A DNA stretch of 64,000 bases from NCBI GenBank assembly GCA_024235215.1, contig JACKMU010000009.1, positions 1 to 64,000 of the forward strand, written 5' to 3'. The notes under the pieces are model-generated. The model made no database searches. It was given only the letters and a program-made list of their open reading frames with translations, and was not told where the DNA came from. This stretch comes from Chromatiaceae bacterium. Lineage in GTDB: Bacteria > Pseudomonadota > Gammaproteobacteria > Chromatiales > Chromatiaceae. Positions 35,170 to 44,156 of this stretch are shown here, piece after piece (position 1 is the stretch's first letter; each line of letters begins with the position of its first letter). A program made the translations under genes and the position numbers.

Positions 35170-36071
35170 TTCCACTTCCCTTCCGTAAAAAGGGTCTGCC
35201 AGCACTTTGACGACTCACGAACCTCTATCTACCCGAATCCAGAAATATCAAATCATGGGTGCCTTACTCGGGGGAGATTCGCCACCCGAGCATAGCCGCT
35301 TGACGAATATCGTCACGCCGTTCCGATCCGCTCGGCGTCACATCCCTTCGCGCTGACCCAGGGAGCCGGGTTCAACTGCTCCTTGCTTAAATCACCGCAG
35401 TCGGGATACCAAGCTGATGTTCGGAAAAGTCGGATCGTTCAGCTTTTGGTTGCCCCTCCTCAACCATCGGTCCGACTATCGAAATCTGAAAGTATTTGTG
35501 TACCCACGATGACGGGTTGCCAATTCGATTCTGGCAACGGCGGCATAAGCGCCAGTCAGGAGATCCACCCAGACACTCGCTTCCGCCGCCGCATGACAGA
35601 GTTCGATTCAGGGTAGAACCTGCAGGATTTCCGGCTTGCCAGGGACGCCGGTCGAGGCGAAATAGTCGTGCTGGCAGTAATCCACTCAACGCCTCGATGC
35701 TGGCGAGGCGTACCGATCTCAGCTTAGATGACAGGGATCGGAGTCAAAACACCTGCTTGCCACATAGGCTACAGCCCGTGCCGGGAATTGACTCCGACCC
35801 CCAATTTTTCTGCCCGGCTATGGTTCCGGATTCTGTGCCAGCGCCTGCACAGCGAAATAGCCCTTGGACAGGTTGACGACGCGCCCGGTCGCCGCCGTCC
35901 ACCCATATTGCCTCTCTCATCCAGGGCTCGCCCTGCTTGGAGGTGATGCGCACCCACTCCTTGCCAGAGGACGGGCCGGGTTTGATTTTATTGAAGGGAG
36001 TGAAATGCCCCAGTAACCGTTAAAGATCCGCTAGACAGGAATTTTCTTCCAATCTCAAACTTCACCGCTTG
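35170..36071. other. Gene-poor island segment with conjugation-gene relics
   Basis: About 900 bp hold no intact gene. On the minus strand, 35312-35341 reads GCC GAG CGG ATC GGA then a stop, like the end of the traC tail at 40932. At about 35825-35990 a coding-like stretch (KEWVRITSKQGEPWMREAIW, then in another frame NLSKGYFAVQALAQNPEP and stop) looks like a frameshifted gene end that I cannot assign. CTCGGG/CCCGAG at 35266-35289 form a short hairpin. A REP-like repeat is listed separately. Confidence 0.45.
35734..35801. repeat. Inverted repeat, REP-like element
   Basis: GGGATCGGAGTCAA (35734-35747) and TTGACTCCGACCCC (35788-35801) pair at 13 of 14 positions with a 40-base loop. The arms resemble the GGGGTC-type palindrome near 7870, though the two are not copies of each other. 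Confidence 0.5.
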
Positions 36072-36671
36072 TCATTGCAGCATGGACTCGGGATCCATGG
36101 CATGGCGTTGCTCTATAAAGCGGTTCGTTTTCACCAGATTGAACTCCTCCGGATCAAATTCCTCGCCGACCCATTCGCGCATCTCCGCATAATCTTCGCT
36201 GGATGGGTCAGCCAAAGTGTCCAATAGTGATTGATAACCCCAGGGACCACCACAGTCTTCCGGCGGACAGGCGCGCTCACCTTCAACGCAAATTGCCGAT
36301 GGGGCCTGCTTATCCAAGGGCAGGATCTTCTCGAGCTGAATCTCGTGTCGCCAACCGTCGCCGAAATCGTATTCGTAAATCAACGAATCTTTTTCCTGCT
36401 GCAGCAGATCGGATAGACGGTATTTACCCTCACTCTCCACCCTCTCATCAAGACCAAACGGATCTTCCTGCTCCGAGGCCATACCATAGAGTGCCCCTGC
36501 GTGCTCGTACTGGTGGAGATGGCAATTGAACCACCCCATGGCATCCTGCAATACCGAGTGCAGACTATCGAGCTTGATGTCGCTTGTCACCAGCAGACGA
36601 CGCCAAATGGGCGGCTGTATATCCATCAGTTTCACTTTGATTTGGTAATTCTTTTTCAGCTTGGCTGGCAT
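36072..36671 (-). CDS. pRiA4b ORF3-like (IS1096 passenger type) protein
   Basis: The 199-residue protein matches the plasmid pRiA4b ORF-3 family: YQIKVKLMDIQPPIWRRLLV at the start, LHSVLQDAMGWFNCHLHQY, LIYEYDFGDGWRHEI in the middle and CPPEDCGGPWGYQSLL near the end. Members occur on plasmids and mobile elements, with no confirmed activity. The reading frame is intact, unlike most island genes. Confidence 0.88.
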   Translation of the reverse strand: MPAKLKKNYQIKVKLMDIQPPIWRRLLVTSDIKLDSLHSVLQDAMGWFNCHLHQYEHAGALYGMASEQEDPFGLDERVESEGKYRLSDLLQQEKDSLIYEYDFGDGWRHEIQLEKILPLDKQAPSAICVEGERACPPEDCGGPWGYQSLLDTLADPSSEDYAEMREWVGEEFDPEEFNLVKTNRFIEQRHAMDPESMLQ

Positions 36672-36786
36672 TTCAAGTCACCTCGTATCCGATCCGGCCG
36701 TCCATGTTATCCGATTTTGCGGAGATTCTGCGATCACCCTACAATGCCTCACTTTTCCCCCTCCTCTATCAGCTTGTAACAATCCA

Positions 36787-39700
36787 ATGACTGAGACTAC
36801 ATCTTTCGAGCTAGATCCGTTGGTATTCGATATCGACCAACTCCACACCCTTGCCTCCGAACAGGCGGTGCATGACGGGTTGAGCGACTTCAAGAACAAT
36901 TGCGTCACCTGGGCCGAGGTGGAAGGCAATCTGCTGAGTGCCACGATAGAGGACAGTGAAACCAACGAGGCACTGGGGTTGGAGATGCGTTATGACGCAG
37001 ACGGCAATCTGCTCTCCGACTGCGAATGCGGACGAACCAACGGCGAATTGTGCCGCCATAGCGTGGCTGCGCTGTTCACCTATTCGGCACGAGTCGGTTC
37101 ACCCAAGGAGTTGTTGAGCGCGGGTGAGAGTGCCATCGAAGAGCGTATGCAGAGTGCCCGTGCCGAGGTGCGTACCGAGCACCTCTCCGGGGAACCGGCC
37201 TTCGGTGCATGGCATGGCGCGCCTGGTCGCTGACCAGCACCACCCATTTTCCGCGCCGTTACAATGTTCATATACGCTCGCTGACCCGGCGCGCCAACTA
37301 CTGTAGCTGCCCCGATTTCGCGGTCAACCAACTGGGTACCTGCAAACATATCGAGGCAGTGCTGCACGGATTGAAAAAACTGCCGGACTACGAAGTGTTG
37401 CAGCGCAGTGCAGCCCCTCACCCTTACATCTATCTTGATTGGGAGGCTGAACAACCACCTGGCATAAGGCTCCATCGCCCTGTCGGATACGACCCTATCG
37501 AACTGGCCAACTTGCTCAACAGCTATTTCGACGACGTTGGCAACTTTCGTCTCCAGATACCGGAGGATTTCCTACGTCTCGCCGATCAATTGAACGGCAC
37601 TCGGGAGATAGACATCGGCGAAGACGCCCTGAGCGATGCCCGGCGTCTCGCCGGGCAAGCGGCCCACGAATTGCGCGCCGAACAGATCCGCACCCAGATC
37701 AACGCCTCGGGCGGACGCATCCCGGGGTTACGCGCCTGGCTCTATCCTTATCAGATCGAGGGCATCGCCTTTCTCGCAGCGAATGGGCGTGCACTGCTGG
37801 CAGACGACATGGGGCTCGGAAAAACCCTGTAAGCCATCGCCGCGTCGATCTGGCTGGCCAAAAACGCGAGTGCGGAGCGTACCCTGATTATCTGTCCAGC
37901 CTCGCTAAAGCACCAGTGGGCGCGGGAGATAGAACGTTTCAGCGATACACCGCTGCAGATCATTCAAGGTAGAGCGGAAGAGCGCAGTGTGCAGTACCGA
38001 CACGGGGCGGGTTTCTATATCGTCAACTATGAGCTGATTCTGCGCGTTGTAAGCGTGATCAACGAAACCCTGCGTCCTGACCTGGTCATTCTCGACGAGG
38101 CACAGCGAATCAAAAACTGGCGCACCAAGATTGCATCGGCGGTAAAGCTGATCCCCTCTCGCTACGCCTTCGTATTGAGCGGTACTCCGCTGGAGAACCG
38201 GCTGGAGGACCTCTATAGCCTGATGCAGGTGGTCAATCCGCATGTACTTGGTCCGTTATGGCGATATAGGGTCGATTTCCATGTTACCGATGACAGAGGC
38301 AAGGTACTGGGCTATCGCAATCTGTCGGAACTGCGCCAGCGACTGAATAAGGTGATGTTGCGTCGTGATCGCCGGCTCGTCCGCGACCAGCTCCCCGAAC
38401 GGATCACCCAACGGATCGATGTGGAATTGACGGAAAAACAGTGGGAGCTGCACGCCTCGGCAATGATGGCTGCTGGTACCATCGCCAATATCGCAAAATG
38501 GCGCACCCTGACCCCGAGCGAAAGCAACCGGCTGATGGCAGCGCTTCAAGCAGCACGCAGGGCCTGCAACGCTGCCGGGCTGGTCGACAAAGAGACCGAA
38601 GGCTCACCCAAGTTGGACGAACTGGCTAACCTGCTTGAGGAGCTGTGCATCCAATCGGGCCTGAAAGCGGTGATATTCTCTCAGTGGGAGCGCATGACCC
38701 AAATGGCGGAGCAACGGGTGCGTTCGCTGGGGCTGGGCTGTGTCAGACTGCATGGCGGAGTTCCCACCACCAAGCGGGGAGAACTATTGGAGCGCTTCCG
38801 CAATGATGATTCGATCCAGGTATTCATCTCCACCGATGCCGGTGCTACGGGTCTGAACCTGCAAGTGGCCTCGATCTTGATTCATCTGGATATTCCCTGG
38901 AATCCGGCGGTATTGGAGCAACGCAATGCCCGGATCCACCGGCTGGGGCAGACAAACAAGGTTCAGATCCTGCTGATGATCGCCGCCGGGGCCTACGAAG
39001 AGTCGGTATTTCATATGATGGAGAGTAAGCGCAACCTGTTCGAGAACGTGGTAGAGGGTGATGCCAGCGAGGATGTGGTGGGCGTCTCGAAGAAGCTGAT
39101 GGAGGTACTGCTGGCCAATCTCAATGTAGTGAACGGAGAAGCGGTGCTCCCCCCAGAGGAAGCGAACCGGACGGCCGATGAGGTTGATCACTCCCTGCCC
39201 GATGAGCTTGATCAAACCGCAACCAGCAGAAAAGCGATCGACACCAACAAGATCGCCGAACGTTGGAATGAAGAGACAGCCAACAAGGTGCGCGACGTCA
39301 TCATCGCACTCCAGCATGCCTTTGGCACTCGTATTGAGCGAATACTTGGTGCAGGAGGCGGTCTGATGACAGTGCTCGACCGGGTAGACGAGCAGGACGA
39401 ACAGACCGCCGCCGAACTCTCCGAGATGGTTCCGGTGGCCCTTATCGACCCTCGTATATTGCGCAGCCTGAAGCGTCTCGGCGCAGCCTCACCAGTGGCT
39501 GAAACGGACACCCTGTTCGAAGCATTACCGTCCAACGCCAACCAACCACTGCTGCTGCAACAGGCCCGTGAAAAGATCCACGCCGGCGAACTCCTGATCG
39601 AGCAGGCGTGCCTTGGTCCCGCCGTGGAAATGCTGTGCAGCGCTCTGCTTGCCACGGCAGCTTATCTGGCAGGAGGTAAGCACCCGCCCGACCCGCAACA

Positions 39701-39881
39701 CGCCGGGGTCTGGCTCTACGGTGAATTGATTCCAAAGGGCATGATCGACACCCACCAAACGACCCTATTGAGTCGCGGCCTGACGTTGCTGCAAAGTGGC
39801 GGAGAACTGCCCGAAGCGATGGTGCGGGAGTTGGCGGCAGACGCTGAGGTTTTCTTAAACGGCACTGAAACCTCAGCCTGA
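36787..39881 (+). pseudogene. SWIM zinc-finger SNF2-type helicase, disrupted
   Basis: ATG at 36787 opens an N-terminal region (DCECGRTNGELCRH), then the frame breaks at about 37208-37217, where CATGG is duplicated (CATGGCATGG). Removing one copy restores FGAWRAWSLTSTTHF. The shifted frame continues through the SWIM finger (CSCPDFAVNQLGTCKH) into ADDMGLGKTL, where an in-frame TAA (37830-37832) replaces the Gln that normally follows. Downstream, the same frame is open to 39881 with ILDEAQRIKNW, LSGTPLENRLEDL and STDAGATGLNL, the remaining SNF2 ATPase motifs. Two independent lesions make a full protein impossible without suppression. The family remodels DNA-protein complexes. Confidence 0.88.
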
Positions 39882-40252
39882 GGGAATACTCGGCGGCGCC
39901 TCTCCCTGCGGGTCGCGCTCGCTCTGCTCACGCGTTCAGCTCCGCTTCGCTGCGCTGTCGAACCTGACTGGTAACTACTTCGTGTCCGGTCAGAAACGCT
40001 AAGGCACTGATTAATTTTAAGAAAACACGACGAAAGTCAGTGAAAACCCCGTTGAATGAGGCATTCTTTTAACAGAGTGGTTTTGTTCGACCCATCGTCG
40101 GAGGTAAGCGCTCGTGGAAACTCGAAACGCTATCCTGTCTCGCGTGATCAACTCAGGAAACAGAAAATCCACTCAGATAGTTGTGTGGTCTTCTGGTTGT
40201 CGTCATCACAAATAGATGCTTTACTATAAGGTAAAGCAATTAAGGAGATGAT
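39882..40252. other. Island intergenic region with toxin-antitoxin promoter
   Basis: About 370 bp without a gene. The right part carries the AbrB/VapC promoter region with a perfect inverted repeat (40218-40237) and AAGGAG before the antitoxin start. Nothing recognised in the rest. Confidence 0.5.
40218..40237 (+). promoter_or_regulatory. Inverted-repeat operator upstream of AbrB/VapC
   Basis: GCTTTAC-TATAAG-GTAAAGC is a perfect 7-bp inverted repeat around a -10-like TATAAG, 16 bp before the antitoxin ATG. Binding by the AbrB-type antitoxin there would block RNA polymerase; this is inferred. Confidence 0.55.
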
Positions 40253-40483
40253 ATGGCCACAGCAACACTCAGTTCGAAATCCCAGCTTGTCCTGCCCGCG
40301 GAGATACGCAAGAAGCTCGGCATCCAGCCAGGCGACCGGCTGATCGTGGAACTGGAGGGCGACCATGCGGTGGTACGCAAGGCACCACACTCCGACATCG
40401 CGGCGCTGGCTGCCTACCGTTCCACGGTATGGCGTGACTACGCGGATGAACTCCAAGGAGCACGCGACGAATGGGATCGATGA
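40253..40483 (+). CDS. vapB: AbrB/MazE-type antitoxin
   Basis: The 76-residue protein starts at ATG 40253 after a strong AAGGAGATGAT. It has a SpoVT/AbrB swapped-hairpin domain (TLSSKSQLVLPAEIRKKLGI, then PGDRLIVELEGD) and a C-terminal tail with YRSTVWRDYADELQ for toxin binding. The domain would bind the operator at 40218-40237. Its end overlaps the toxin start. Confidence 0.93.
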   Translation: MATATLSSKSQLVLPAEIRKKLGIQPGDRLIVELEGDHAVVRKAPHSDIAALAAYRSTVWRDYADELQGARDEWDR

Positions 40484-40914
40484 TCCCCAAGGGCAGCCGA
40501 CTGCTGCTGGATACGGTTGCTTTGATCTACTTTCTGGAAGAGAACGAGCGCTACGCAAAACAGGCCGAAAAGATCTTCAGCCGGATCGAATCCGGTCAGT
40601 TGCACGGGGTCATCTCCAGTCTGGTGTTTGCCGAACTGCTGGTTCCGCTCTATCGCGCTGGAGACCCACAAGCTGCGACCGGCCTGTCCAACCGGTTACG
40701 CAACTTCAGAAATCTGGATGTGATTCCACTGACGACCGAGATTGGTATCGAGGCGGCGAGACTGCGGGCCGACCATGGACTGCGTACACCGGATGCCATT
40801 CATGCAGCCACCGCCATCAGCACACAGTCAACCGGAATTCTGACCAATGACAAACGGTTGCAGGTGCTCAGCCAGGAGGGACTCTCCATCTGGTTATTCG
40901 ACAATCTTGCATAG
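40471..40914 (+). CDS. vapC: PIN-domain toxin, VapC family
   Basis: The 147-residue PIN protein begins (M)IPKGSRLLLDTVALIYFLEEN, with the first Asp, and has SSLVFAELLVPLYR (Glu), RTPDAIHAATAI (Asp) and ILTNDKRLQVL. Start ATG 40471 is 10 bp from AAGGAG, and ATG 40480 makes an ATGA overlap with the antitoxin stop; both are plausible. The pair is intact in an otherwise decayed island, as expected for an addictive module. Confidence 0.93.
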   Translation: MGSMIPKGSRLLLDTVALIYFLEENERYAKQAEKIFSRIESGQLHGVISSLVFAELLVPLYRAGDPQAATGLSNRLRNFRNLDVIPLTTEIGIEAARLRADHGLRTPDAIHAATAISTQSTGILTNDKRLQVLSQEGLSIWLFDNLA

Positions 40915-40931
40915 CCGGCTGACGGTTACCG

Positions 40932-41171
40932 TCACGCCAATCCGATCCGCTCGGCAATCACATAAACCGCTTCCAGTTCACTGCAGTTCCGCTCCCCCAT
41001 GATCTCCGCCCGCGCCGCCATCAATCCAGACCCCATATACAGGCGTTCCAGCTTTTTCGTGGGTACCCCCGCCGGCGTCGCCAACCCCTCTTTCATGGCC
41101 TCCTTGGCCAGGCGGTTGGGCAGTTCGGCCCCGCAGGGCAGTTTCAGGGGTAGGGCCAGAATAGTACTCAT
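40932..41171 (-). pseudogene. Old-yellow-enzyme N-terminus fused to a traC tail
   Basis: The frame from ATG 41171 gives STILALPLKLPCGAELPNRL and AKEAMKEGLATPAGVPTKKL, which is the N-terminus of an NADH:flavin oxidoreductase (the family is about 350-400 residues). After about 50 residues it switches to MAARAEIMGERNCSELEAVY and AERIGLA, which resembles the end of the traC fragment at 42865. It is a chance in-frame junction left by a deletion. A product, if made, would lack the flavin-binding barrel. Confidence 0.75.
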
Positions 41172-41211
41172 GGTGGCGTCCTGAATACTGGGGGTCGGAG
41201 CTAACGGATTT

Positions 41212-42668
41212 TCAGGAGACAATCAGTAGGTGCTCGCGGCGCAGCAGCCTGGGCTCCGCCACCCCGCAGGAGTGGGCGATGACCTCCACCTCATGCATCA
41301 GGTTGGCAGCGTAGTTCGCCACCCGGTCGGCCTTGTCAACGGGGTTCAGTCCCTGCTGCAGTTCCTCATCGTGGGTGGTAATGCCTGTCGGGCAGGTGTT
41401 TTTGTTGCACTTCAGGGATTGCACGCAACCCAGGGCGAACATGAAGCCGCGCGCCGAGTTGATGCAATCGGCCCCCAGGCACAGGGCGGCGGCCACCGCG
41501 GCGGGGTTGATCATCTTGCCCGAGCAAATCACCCGCACTCGCTCGCGCAGGCCGTGTTCGGTCAGCTTGCCCACCACCAACGGCAGGCTGCTCTGCACCG
41601 GCAGGCCCATGTTATCAATCAGGCTCTGCGGGGCCGCCCCCGTGCCGCCGTCGCCGCTGTCGACGGTAAAGAAGTCGGGGGCGTACTGCAGGCCGCGCTC
41701 ATTGATCCGCTCGCAGAGCTGGTCCAGCCACCCGGCCAGGCCTATCACCGCTTTTAGTCCCACCGGCTTGCCGCTGATTTCGCGCACCCGGTGGATCATA
41801 TCCAGCAGATCGTCCACGCAGGCGATCTCAGGGTGGCGATTGGGGCTTAGCGAGTCCTGCCCCACCGGGATACCGCGCGTGCTGGCGATAACCTCGGTAA
41901 CCTTCACGCCAGGCAGAATGCCGCCCTTGCCGGGCTTGGCGCCCTGCGACAGCTTGATCTCGAACATCTTTACCTGCTCGTGACCGGCCACCGCCTGCAG
42001 CTTGTCCTCGCTCAGGCCGCCGGCCTCGTTCCTGACCCCATACTTGGCCGTGCCAATCTGGAAGATGAGGTCGCAGCCGCCCTCCAGGTGAAAGCTGGAC
42101 ATCGCGCCTTCGCCGGTGTTGAGCCAGATTCCCGCCTGCTTCGCCCCCCGGGAAAGCGCCCGGATAGCGGGCACCGACAGGGCGCCGAAACTCATTGCGG
42201 AAATATTGAAAAACGACGTGGTTGTATAGGGCTGGCGGGCATAACCCTCGCCAAAGGCGATGGCGCTGCAGGGCGCGATATCCTCCTCCAGCGGGGAAAG
42301 GGGCTGTTGAGGAGAATAATGTCCCCTGGGCGATTGAGCGGCTGGGTACTGCCAAAGGCCACGGTGGAATCGACATTCTTGGCCGCCCGATACACCCAGG
42401 CGCGTTGGGCCCGATTGAACGGCAGTTCCTCCCTGTCCTGGGCGAACATGTACTGGCGGAAAAACTCTCCCAGATGCTCGAACAGGTAGCGGAAGCGCCC
42501 CAGCACCGGGTAGTTGCGCCGGATCGTATGCCGGGTCTGCCGGACATCGACGAGGTACATGTAGATGACTGACAGCACCAGCACGCCGATAGCCAGGGTA
42601 ATGACGACCGCGCTGATTTCGAAAAAAGCCAGGGCGAAGTGCTGCAGGGTGATTAGGTTGATATCCAA
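41212..42668 (-). pseudogene. FMN-binding glutamate-synthase-like protein, frameshifted
   Basis: The 5' part (42668 to about 42300) reads a membrane-anchored N-terminus and LPFNRAQRAWVYRAAKN, then NRPGDIILLNSPFP, and then goes out of frame. Adding one C near 42298 restores PLEEDIAPCSAIAFGEGYAR and joins the frame of 42195-41212. That part holds the FMN/Fe-S synthase core: SFGALSVPAIRALSRGAK, LSQGAKPGKGGILPG, VDSGDGGTGAAP and CNKNTCPTGI. The C-terminus also seems short. The family moves electrons in glutamate synthase-like reactions; the true substrate of this branch is unknown. Confidence 0.82.
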
Positions 42669-42707
42669 GGCGGCATCCCTCGTGCTACGGCCACCTGATT
42701 ATACCGA

Positions 42708-42827
42708 TCAGGTGAGGTTTAGGGATAGGAATTTGCTTTCAGCGAGCGCTGTCGATGGCACCACAGTCAAGGCCAACAATCCCGCGATTGCGTGTTTGAC
42801 ATAACCCTGGTTATCCGCACTGGCCAT
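42708..42827 (-). pseudogene. Short exported-peptide ORF, probably a gene stump
   Basis: The 39-residue ORF has a good ribosome-binding site (CAGGAGCGAA) and a signal-like sequence (YVKHAIAGLLALTVVPSTALA), followed by only about 11 residues. The start looks like DUF2282/bufferin-type small exported proteins, so I read it as a truncated 5' end. The stop lies within an 8-bp inverted repeat (CACCTGAT at 42692-42699 and ATCAGGTG at 42707-42714). Confidence 0.4.
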
Positions 42828-42864
42828 TTCGCTCCTGCCCCTGATGTTGCGAAATTTGTTTTCG

Positions 42865-43465
42865 TTATCGGGCAATCCCCTCCGCCATCCGATACACCGC
42901 CTCCAGCTCACTGCACCCCCTCTGCATAATGGCAGCCCGCTCTGCCTTTTCGTGCTTTTCCGTCATGGCCAACGCCAGAGAAAGCGGAGGTGGCACGTTG
43001 CGAATAAGGGCTTCAAGATTACCGGAGAGCACCACGCCCTCGACATACTTGCCCGGTTCCTTTCGCGCCGACAGCAGGAGGCTGCGTTGTTCAAACGAGA
43101 GATCCTTGAACCGGGCGATCTGCTCGATCTCCGCCTTCGGCATCACAAGACAGAGCCACCACTCCATCATGTTGAGCATCTTGCGGCTGGTGTCCGGGAA
43201 ATCTTCCAGGTTCTGGGTGGCAATCCAGAACCAGGCCCCGAGCTTGCGCCACATCTTGGTGATCTTGACCACATAGCGGGCAAGCAAGGGGTTGGTGGTG
43301 ATGATGTGGCCTTCATCCGTGACCACGAGGGTTGGCCAGGCATCGCTCTGGTGACGTTCTGCCAGGTCGTTGATGTGATTCATCATTGAGATGTAGGCGA
43401 CGGTGAGTTGATCCTCGTATCCCTCGCGAGCGAGGATACCCATTTCCAGGATAGTCACATTCGCT
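42865..43465 (-). pseudogene. traC: Conjugative ATPase TraC/VirB4 C-terminal fragment
   Basis: About 200 residues correspond to the C-terminus of the ICE-type TraC/VirB4 ATPase: LAREGYEDQLTVAYISMMNH, WPTLVVTDEGHIITTNPLLA (Walker B region), GAWFWIATQNLEDFPDTSRK and a tail CSELEAVYRMAEGI. The full protein is about 900-1000 residues, so most is deleted. The 5' side joins directly to integrase sequence at about 43465. VirB4 ATPases energise type IV secretion during conjugation. Confidence 0.85.
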
Positions 43466-43942
43466 TCCGGCCGTCGGATGCTGGCAACCGGATATTGTAG
43501 GCCAGCCCCAAACCCCACTCTTTGATTGCCACAGTGTATAGATGCCCCAGCAGGGCCAGTTCCAGACGCACCGTGGAGGCACTTTTCCCTTCCGCTCGTC
43601 TGTCGTCACGAAAGGCGGCGACGATGTCCGGTGACAAAGAAGCCAGCGTATAACGTCCCAGGCGTTCCCCTATCAGAGCGGCGCGAACTTTCTCGCCATG
43701 CTGCGTCGATGCTCTCTTGGTGGATGTGATCTCCTTCAGGTACCTGTCCAGCGCGGAGGCGATCGTGGTCGATTCCGAGGGTACCCGTTTGATGTAGACA
43801 CCCCGGATCATCTCATCTTCGGTGCTTCTGGCCCAGTCCTCTGCATCCCGTTCGTGCGGAACGATTTGCCGACGGTGGGTCAGCCCTTACGGCGTATCAC
43901 CGCCTTCCAGGCTTTGGAGGGAGCTTTGACGATGGTGGCCAC
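43466..43942 (-). pseudogene. int: Tyrosine integrase N-terminal remnant
   Basis: From GTG 43942 the frame reads ATIVKAPSKAWKAVIRRKG, then a TGA (43882-43880) in place of Trp, then PTVGKSFRT. A missing base near 43851 shifts the frame to ARSTEDEMIRGVYIKRVPSE, the core-binding domain (LDRYLKEITSTKRASTQ, SASTVRLELALLGHLYTVA) and EWGLGLAYN. A further shift gives PVASIRRPEAN, and then traC sequence begins. The catalytic domain is gone. Position next to the tRNA 3' end is that of the element's own integrase. Confidence 0.85.
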
Positions 43943-43965
43943 AGGTACGCCCGAAATGAATCGAA

Positions 43966-43983
43966 AGTGTACCTGTATGTACC
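43966..43983. promoter_or_regulatory. Candidate integrase arm-type sites, right
   Basis: AGTGTACCTGT (43966-43976) is identical to 33960-33970, and a second TGTACC follows 10 bp on (43978-43983). It lies between the integrase remnant and the tRNA, where recombinase arm sites are expected. Confidence 0.4.
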
Positions 43984-44028
43984 CGAGGGAAAAAATCAGA
44001 GTCAGCTGAAGACGTAACTTATTGATTT

Positions 44029-44077
44029 AGATGGTGGGCCGTGTGCGACTCGAACGCACGACCAATGGATTAAAAAT
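44029..44077. repeat. Right attachment-site repeat within tRNA-Lys
   Basis: These 49 bp are identical to 33760-33808 and run from 3 bp outside the CCA end to the anticodon loop of tRNA-Lys. Integration re-created the tRNA 3' end, so the gene stays functional. Confidence 0.92.
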
Positions 44078-44107
44078 CCACTGCTCTACCGACTGAGCTA
44101 ACGGCCC
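44032..44107 (-). tRNA. tRNA-Lys (anticodon UUU)
   Basis: The 76-nt cloverleaf has acceptor GGGCCGT pairing with ACGGCCC, D arm GCTC...GAGC, anticodon stem GTGGA/TCCAT with loop TTTTTAA (anticodon TTT), T arm GTGCG-TTCGAGT-CGCAC, discriminator A and encoded CCA. It is the insertion site of the island on its 3' side. Confidence 0.98.
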
Positions 44108-44156
44108 CCGGGAAAGCGCGGCATTATAACCGAAGGGCGCCGCCAGTCAAAGCGCT

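Larger units (their letters stand above)
33760..44077. mobile_element. Decayed integrative element in tRNA-Lys
   Basis: A 49-bp direct repeat identical at both ends (33760-33808 and 44029-44077) covers the 3' part of tRNA-Lys. The complete tRNA is at the right end, and a tyrosine integrase remnant lies next to it, as expected for insertion at a tRNA 3' end. Contents are broken or cargo-like: integrase, traC/VirB4 fragments, helicase pseudogene, FlhA-like domain, pRiA4b ORF3-like gene, AbrB/VapC, metabolic gene fragments. No intact integrase, relaxase or type IV secretion set remains, so it should be immobile on its own. Confidence 0.85.
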
